From Gordonia lacunae (GTDB taxonomy: Bacteria; Actinomycetota; Actinomycetes; Mycobacteriales; Mycobacteriaceae): 34,678 nt of DNA. How positions within the stretch are numbered: the first letter of the stretch is position 1; each line of letters begins with the position of its first letter. The stretch spans positions 1 through 34,678 of the forward strand of contig NZ_NGFO01000042.1 in assembly GCF_002149015.1 (NCBI RefSeq). Direction: 5' to 3'. The translations under genes and the position numbers were made by a program. The notes under the pieces were generated by a model, which searched no databases, had not been told where the DNA came from, and worked only from the letters and a program-made list of their open reading frames with translations. Of this stretch, positions 30,277 to 34,678 are shown piece after piece.

Positions 30277-31550
30277 GGCCCGCACGCCTGCGCGGCGGGC
30301 TGGTCGCGGGCGCGGCGTCCCTCGCCCTGATCCTGACCGGATGTTCCTTCGACGGCCCCAACTCGCTGCCGGTCCCCGGCGCCGAGGGAACCGGTGGTGG
30401 TTCCTACGAGATCACCGCCCTGATCCCGTCGGCGGCCGGACTCGTCAACAACGCCCCGGTCCTCATCGACGACGCGACCGTCGGGAGCATCGGCGACATC
30501 GAGGTCGAGGACTGGAACGCACTGGTCACCATCCGGCTCAACGACGGGGTGATCGTCCCGCGCGGGTCGCACGTCATGGTGGGGCTGACCAGTGTGCTGG
30601 GTTCGACCCACCTGGAGATCGTGCAACCGGCCGAACCGGAGGGCGGCCGGCTCGAACCGGGTGACCGGATCCCGCTCACCAAGTGCCCCGAGCAATCCAA
30701 CATCGTGCCCGATCCGTCGGTGCCCGCCGTGCCCGACATCAATGCGGCGCAACAGGTCTCCGCGTGCACCTACCCCAGTACCGAACAGGTGCTGAGTTCG
30801 CTGTCGGTGGTGCTCAACGGCGGTGGTCTGTCGCAGATCGGTGACATCGTGCACGAGATGAGCGAGGTCTTCGGCGGCCGGGAGGACCAGATCAAGAAGC
30901 TCATCCCGCGGCTGAACACACTCGTCGCCGACCTGGATGCGCAGAAGGGCAACATCATCCGGGCCACCGAAGGACTCGACCGGTTGTCCCGCACCATGAA
31001 CGAGCAGGCCGGGACCATCGAACGCGCGCTCGACGACAGCCCGCAGATCCTGCAGCTCCTCGTCGACCAGCGTCAGCAGTTCCTCGACACACTGGGCTCG
31101 GTCGCGACATTGTCGAAGACCGCCAACGACATCCTCGACGCCAACTCCGAGAACATCGTGACGATCGTGGAGGGCATCGAACCGGCCCTCGATCAGCTCC
31201 AGGCCGCAGGTCCCGCGATGACGCAGTCGCTGAACATCCTGCTGACCTTCCCGTTCTACGAGCCGACGATCCGACGAATCGTCAAGGGTGACTACGTGAA
31301 CTCCGATCTGGTGCTCGACCTCACCGTTGAACGACTGAGCAAGACGATGTTCGCCAGCCTTGGTGTCACCGGCCCCGAGGGCGTCTTCGGACGGCCCGCC
31401 GGCGCCGCCGCGCGCGGACTGAATCCGTTCATCGCGCCCCTGCAACCGGGTGGCGAGCGGGTGCCCGACTCCGCCGAACCGATTCCGGCGAACATGATTC
31501 CGCGGGTGCCCGCGGTCACGCCGGTCCCGGCCGCGGGAGGTGGCCGCTGA
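30273..31550 (+). CDS. lprN: Mce-family lipoprotein Mce4E (LprN)
   Basis: 425-residue MCE protein made as a lipoprotein. The signal peptide ends in the lipobox 'LILTGC', with Cys24 as the lipidated residue. The MCE domain follows ('YEITALIPSAAGLVNNAPVLI', split before 'DDATVGSIGDIEVE', then 'SVLGSTHLEIVQP'). A helical region with 'LNTLVADLDAQKGNIIRATE' and a Pro-rich C-terminus complete it. In each mce operon the fifth Mce protein is the lipoprotein, and it corresponds to Rv3495c. The start overlaps the mce4D stop (ATGA); the stop overlaps mce4F by one base. Confidence 0.93.
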   Translation: MRPARLRGGLVAGAASLALILTGCSFDGPNSLPVPGAEGTGGGSYEITALIPSAAGLVNNAPVLIDDATVGSIGDIEVEDWNALVTIRLNDGVIVPRGSHVMVGLTSVLGSTHLEIVQPAEPEGGRLEPGDRIPLTKCPEQSNIVPDPSVPAVPDINAAQQVSACTYPSTEQVLSSLSVVLNGGGLSQIGDIVHEMSEVFGGREDQIKKLIPRLNTLVADLDAQKGNIIRATEGLDRLSRTMNEQAGTIERALDDSPQILQLLVDQRQQFLDTLGSVATLSKTANDILDANSENIVTIVEGIEPALDQLQAAGPAMTQSLNILLTFPFYEPTIRRIVKGDYVNSDLVLDLTVERLSKTMFASLGVTGPEGVFGRPAGAAARGLNPFIAPLQPGGERVPDSAEPIPANMIPRVPAVTPVPAAGGGR

Positions 31551-32983
31551 TGAAGATCACGCGATTCGTCCGGATGCAGCTGATGATCTTCGCCATCGTG
31601 ACCGTGGTCGCGATGGTGGTGATGGCGCTGTTCTACATCCGCATCCCGTCGATGTTCGGGGTCGGCAGCTACCAGGTGCAGCTGCTGCTGCCCACCAGCG
31701 GTGGGCTCTACCAGAACGCGAACGTCAGCTACCGCGGCGTGTACGTCGGCAAGGTCGACTCGGTGCAGCTGACCGACACCGGCGTCGAAGCGGTGCTGAC
31801 GATCGAGAACAGCGCGGAGATCCCGGCATCGTCGACGGCGTCGGTGCGGAGCGTCTCCGCGATCGGCGAGCAGTTCGTGGAGTTCACGCCGGACCCGGAG
31901 GCAGGGGAGTCCGGAGGATTCCTGCAGGACGGTGCCACGGTGTCGACCGACCAGGTGCCGGTGGAGATCTCGGCGATGCTCGACCAGGCCGACCGGTTGC
32001 TCGCCGAGATCGGTGACACGCGTCTGCGTTCGCTCATGGACGAGGCCTTCGTCGCGTTCAACGGCACCGGCGAGGCGCTCCAGCGACTGCTCGACTCGAT
32101 GGTCCTGTTCGTCGACGAGGCGAACAAGAACACCGACACGACCATCAAGCTGGTCGAGCAGGGTGCCCCGCTGCTGGCCACCCAGTCACGTACGGCCGAT
32201 GCCATCCGCTCCTGGACGCGGGACGTCACGGCGTTCACCGATCAGCTGCGCGCGAACCGGCCCGAGATCGGCGACATCCTGCGCAAGGGGCCGGCGACCG
32301 CCTCGAAGAGTCAGGAACTCTTCGAATCCCTCGGTGCGTCGTACCCGCTGCTGGTCTCGAATCTGGGCACCATCGCCAAGACCCAGGTGGTGTACCTACC
32401 GAACTGGAAGCAGGTGCTCGTTCTCTATCCGCGACTGGTCAGTTCGTTGATCACGGCCCTGAACACCGGCACCAACCGGTTCGGTCCCAACGTCAACTTC
32501 TCGCTCGGTTTCCAGGATCGGCCGCCGTGCAACATCGGTTTCCTCCCCAAGGAGGACTGGCGGTGGCCCTCGGAGCAGACCGCCCGTGAGCTGCCACCGG
32601 GCATGCTGTGCCGCGTGCCGCAGAACTCCAACATCGCCGTCCGCGGCGCGCGCAACTACCCGTGCGCGGAGTTCCCGGGACGTCGCGCACCCACTCCTGC
32701 GGAGTGCGCGACCGGTTTCGTACCGAAGCCGGGTTCGGTCGATCCCTTCCAGAGTGGGCTGCCGTTCGGGCTGAAATGGCAACCGGCGTCCTCCGGTACC
32801 GTGACACCGGGCACACCGAAGGACTTCGACGCCGAGCCCGCGGTGTACGCGACGACATACGACCCGGACTCGGGCAACTTCATCGGACCCGACGGCAAGA
32901 CCTACAACGCCGGGGCCGGCAGCAATGAGCAGGGACAGAGCAGTACATGGCAGACGATGATCAGCGGGACGGTCGCCCCGTGA
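31550..32983 (+). CDS. mce4F: Mce-family protein Mce4F
   Basis: 477-residue MCE protein, the last of the six. A membrane anchor ('LMIFAIVTVVAMVVMALFYI', about residues 11-30) precedes the MCE domain ('YQVQLLLPTSGGLYQNANVSY', split before 'RGVYVGKVDSVQL'). A helical region follows, and then a Cys-containing distal part ('RPPCNIGFL', 'GMLCRVPQ', 'NYPCAEFPG', 'PAECATGF') that may be held by disulfides outside the membrane. It is shorter than M. tuberculosis Mce4F (Rv3494c, about 560 residues), probably through a shorter C-terminal tail. The ATG overlaps the lprN stop by one base (TGATG). Its last 37 bases overlap mam4A. Confidence 0.92.
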   Translation: MKITRFVRMQLMIFAIVTVVAMVVMALFYIRIPSMFGVGSYQVQLLLPTSGGLYQNANVSYRGVYVGKVDSVQLTDTGVEAVLTIENSAEIPASSTASVRSVSAIGEQFVEFTPDPEAGESGGFLQDGATVSTDQVPVEISAMLDQADRLLAEIGDTRLRSLMDEAFVAFNGTGEALQRLLDSMVLFVDEANKNTDTTIKLVEQGAPLLATQSRTADAIRSWTRDVTAFTDQLRANRPEIGDILRKGPATASKSQELFESLGASYPLLVSNLGTIAKTQVVYLPNWKQVLVLYPRLVSSLITALNTGTNRFGPNVNFSLGFQDRPPCNIGFLPKEDWRWPSEQTARELPPGMLCRVPQNSNIAVRGARNYPCAEFPGRRAPTPAECATGFVPKPGSVDPFQSGLPFGLKWQPASSGTVTPGTPKDFDAEPAVYATTYDPDSGNFIGPDGKTYNAGAGSNEQGQSSTWQTMISGTVAP

Positions 32984-33945
32984 CGCCGGACGGTCCCGGC
33001 ACGACCTCCCCGGGTCGCACGAGCACGGAGCGCACGGGCGCGGATCGGACGGGCACGGAGCGCGCCGGAACGGGTGACCGCCGGAATGTGAAGCGGCCCG
33101 TGCGGTCGGCGCCGATCCGGCGGGGGCGTCCAGCCGGGAAGAAGCCGTCGACGCGGGCCGCATCGACCCCCGCCCTCGACGTTCCTGCACAGACGGGCGG
33201 GTCCACCGACGAGTCGTCGGCCCGAACCGACGATGTCACGCCGGGCACGGCGTCGTCCGTGTCTCTCACCAAGCCGGACGACAGTCCCGGCGCGGAGTCG
33301 GGTGCCGGCGCGGAGCAGTTGATCGCGCCCGACCCGTCCGAGGTCGAGAAGACGGTCAGTTACCGCGAGCGTCGCCGCGTCCGGACGGCCGCGGCCACGT
33401 CGCCCGCGCAGGCACCGAAGGGCAAGCGCCGCATCCGCTACCGCGGATCCGGCCGACGCTCGCCGCGGACGATCGTGGGCGTCGTGGTGGCGCTCGTGGT
33501 CATCGTCGTGTGCGCCGTCGCCTCGGTGGTGTTCGCCCTCGGCATCGCGCGCCAGGACCGTACCGACGACCTGCGCGCCGAGTACTCGGCGTTCGCGTCG
33601 CAGGTCCTCGTGAACCTCACCAGCATGAGCCCCGACACCGTCGACCAGACGCTGAGGTCGGTGCAGGAGGACACGAGCGGCAAGGTCAAGCAAGAGGTGG
33701 AGAACAACATCCAGCAGGTCGCCGCCCTGGTCCGCGACGGCAAGCTGGAAACCCGGTCGCTGATCCTCAGTTCCGCGGTCACCAAGGCCGAACCCGACGA
33801 GGGCTCGGTCATCATGGTCTTCGGCTGGCACCAGCGATCTCTCGACGGCGAGGTGCCGTCGCAGGAGAAGGTGTTCCGGTGGCGCGTGGACATGACGCGC
33901 ATCAACGGCGACCTCAAGATGACCGACTTCGAGTGGGTCGCGTGA
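32947..33945 (+). CDS. mam4A: Mce-associated membrane protein Mam4A
   Basis: 332-residue Mce-associated protein. Residues 1-170 form a low-complexity, Arg/Thr/Gly/Pro-rich, presumably disordered cytoplasmic region with imperfect 'RTSTERTGADRTGTERAG'-type repeats. One membrane helix follows at about 176-200 ('VGVVVALVVIVVCAVASVVF'). The extracytoplasmic domain (about 205-332) resembles the NTF2-like Mam domain and ends 'LKMTDFEWVA'. Mam proteins stabilise the Mce complex. The M. tuberculosis homologue (Rv3493c) is about 90 residues shorter, the difference being the disordered part. The ATG at 32947 lies inside the end of mce4F (37-bp overlap); a later start would trim the disordered region, so the exact N-terminus is open. 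Confidence 0.85.
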   Translation: MADDDQRDGRPVTPDGPGTTSPGRTSTERTGADRTGTERAGTGDRRNVKRPVRSAPIRRGRPAGKKPSTRAASTPALDVPAQTGGSTDESSARTDDVTPGTASSVSLTKPDDSPGAESGAGAEQLIAPDPSEVEKTVSYRERRRVRTAAATSPAQAPKGKRRIRYRGSGRRSPRTIVGVVVALVVIVVCAVASVVFALGIARQDRTDDLRAEYSAFASQVLVNLTSMSPDTVDQTLRSVQEDTSGKVKQEVENNIQQVAALVRDGKLETRSLILSSAVTKAEPDEGSVIMVFGWHQRSLDGEVPSQEKVFRWRVDMTRINGDLKMTDFEWVA

Positions 33946-34622
33946 TGGCGTCCGGATCCGCGCCGACCCCGGGCGCCGCGCGTTCGCGGTTCGCGATGAG
34001 CAGGGGGCGTCTGGGGCTGATCGCGCTCGGTGTGGTGCTGGTCGCCGCGATCGTGGTGACGGCGTTTCTCGGGTTCCGTTTCACCCAGGGGCGCGTCGTC
34101 GAGGATGCCCGGGCGTCGTCGCTGGCGGCGGCTCGCGACTATGCGACGACGATGTTCGGCTACAACGCCGAGAACGTCACCGAGCACATCGATCAGTCGA
34201 TGAGTGTGCTCACCGGGCCGGCCAAGCCGGAGTACACGAAGCTGATCACCGACAACAATCTCGCCGCCGAGGTGCGCAAGCAGTCGGTGGTGTCGGAGGT
34301 GACGATCCAGGACGCGGGCGTGGTGACCAACACCGCGGACACCTCGCAGGTACTGATCTTCATGAACCAGTCGGTGACCCGCGGCAACAAGGAACTCGTG
34401 AGCATCAATCCGTCGCGGCTGACCTTCGACATGAAACATGACGGCGACCGCTGGATGATCAACTCGATCGAGGTCATCACCGACGACACGTTCCGCTCGA
34501 AGATCGAGGTCGTGGAGTCGCTACCGCCCGACGCGAAACCGGTGCCGGGGCCGAGTTCCGCGCCCTCCCCGGCCCCGTCCCCGTCCACCGGCCCGGCCGG
34601 GGCGCCGGTGCCCACCCCCTGA
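33945..34622 (+). CDS. mam4B: Mce-associated membrane protein Mam4B
   Basis: 225-residue Mce-associated protein. A short basic N-terminus precedes one membrane helix at about 22-43 ('LGLIALGVVLVAAIVVTAFL') and an extracytoplasmic Mam domain ('AARDYATTMFGYNAENV', 'QVLIFMNQSVTRGNKELVS', 'DRWMINSIEVITDD'). A Pro/Ala/Ser-rich tail ('PVPGPSSAPSPAPSPSTGP') ends it. The ATG at 33945 overlaps the mam4A stop by one base; an adjacent GTG at 33942 is an alternative. It is the last gene of the mce4 operon, as Rv3492c is in M. tuberculosis. The remaining 56 bases of the window hold no gene, only a weak 5-bp stem (34641-34645 with 34653-34657). Confidence 0.87.
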   Translation: MASGSAPTPGAARSRFAMSRGRLGLIALGVVLVAAIVVTAFLGFRFTQGRVVEDARASSLAAARDYATTMFGYNAENVTEHIDQSMSVLTGPAKPEYTKLITDNNLAAEVRKQSVVSEVTIQDAGVVTNTADTSQVLIFMNQSVTRGNKELVSINPSRLTFDMKHDGDRWMINSIEVITDDTFRSKIEVVESLPPDAKPVPGPSSAPSPAPSPSTGPAGAPVPTP

Positions 34623-34678
34623 CCGAGTTAATCCGTTGCGGCCCGCCGAAATCGGGCGTACGTTCGCGGGTACACAAG

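Overview
The window is a G+C-rich actinobacterial chromosome segment. It carries most of a sterol (cholesterol/phytosterol) side-chain degradation and uptake region whose gene order closely follows that of Mycobacterium tuberculosis Rv3547-Rv3545c, Rv3523-Rv3520c, Rv3516-Rv3515c and Rv3506-Rv3492c. Protein families, F420-dependent enzymes, GTG starts, mce genes and KstR-type operators place it in the Mycobacteriales. The tandem GCTCCTCAGGGAGC repeats and the compact accessory genes suggest Gordonia or a close relative; that genus call is an inference.

Layout. 1-900: a DinB/maleylpyruvate-isomerase-like gene, then an intergenic array of inverted and 36-bp tandem repeats. 898-4669: ddn-like nitroreductase and fadA5 thiolase (minus strand), divergent from cyp125 and a coupled ketosteroid-isomerase-like gene (plus strand), with three KstR boxes in the shared promoter. 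4690-6600: an unrelated three-gene operon of ECF sigma factor, four-helix membrane protein and AhpD/carboxymuconolactone-decarboxylase-like protein, bounded by two strong hairpins. 6612-11018: ltp3, ltp4 and a DUF35 protein (minus) divergent from an F420-dependent LLM oxidoreductase (plus) across one KstR box. 11130-11858: a PAS-ANTAR regulator. 11915-15648: echA19 (minus) divergent from fadD19 plus a nitronate-monooxygenase-family gene (plus) across one KstR box. 15742-18498: a less G+C-rich accessory cassette with an EspC-like small protein, a 461-residue WXG-containing protein and three small, mostly membrane, proteins. 18675-22555: fadD17, fadE27 and fadE26 (minus). 22703-34622: fdxD, hsd4A, then the mce4 transport operon yrbE4A-yrbE4B-mce4A-B-C-D-E(lprN)-F-mam4A-mam4B (plus).

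How it works together (known family roles, applied by homology). The Mce4 system imports the sterol. CYP125 oxidises the terminal side-chain carbon. FadD19 and FadD17 make CoA thioesters of long and shortened side chains. FadE26/FadE27 dehydrogenate, EchA19 hydrates, Hsd4A oxidises the hydroxyacyl-CoA and FadA5 thiolyses. Ltp3/Ltp4 with the DUF35 protein probably handle C24-branched side chains by aldol cleavage. FdxD is a likely electron carrier for the P450. Eight TnnAACnnGTTnnA-like sites at five promoter regions indicate control by KstR, which is not itself in the window.

The parts least explained by known sterol biology are the secretion-substrate-like cassette inside the cluster, the ECF/four-helix/AhpD operon, the PAS-ANTAR gene, and the repeat array at the left end.
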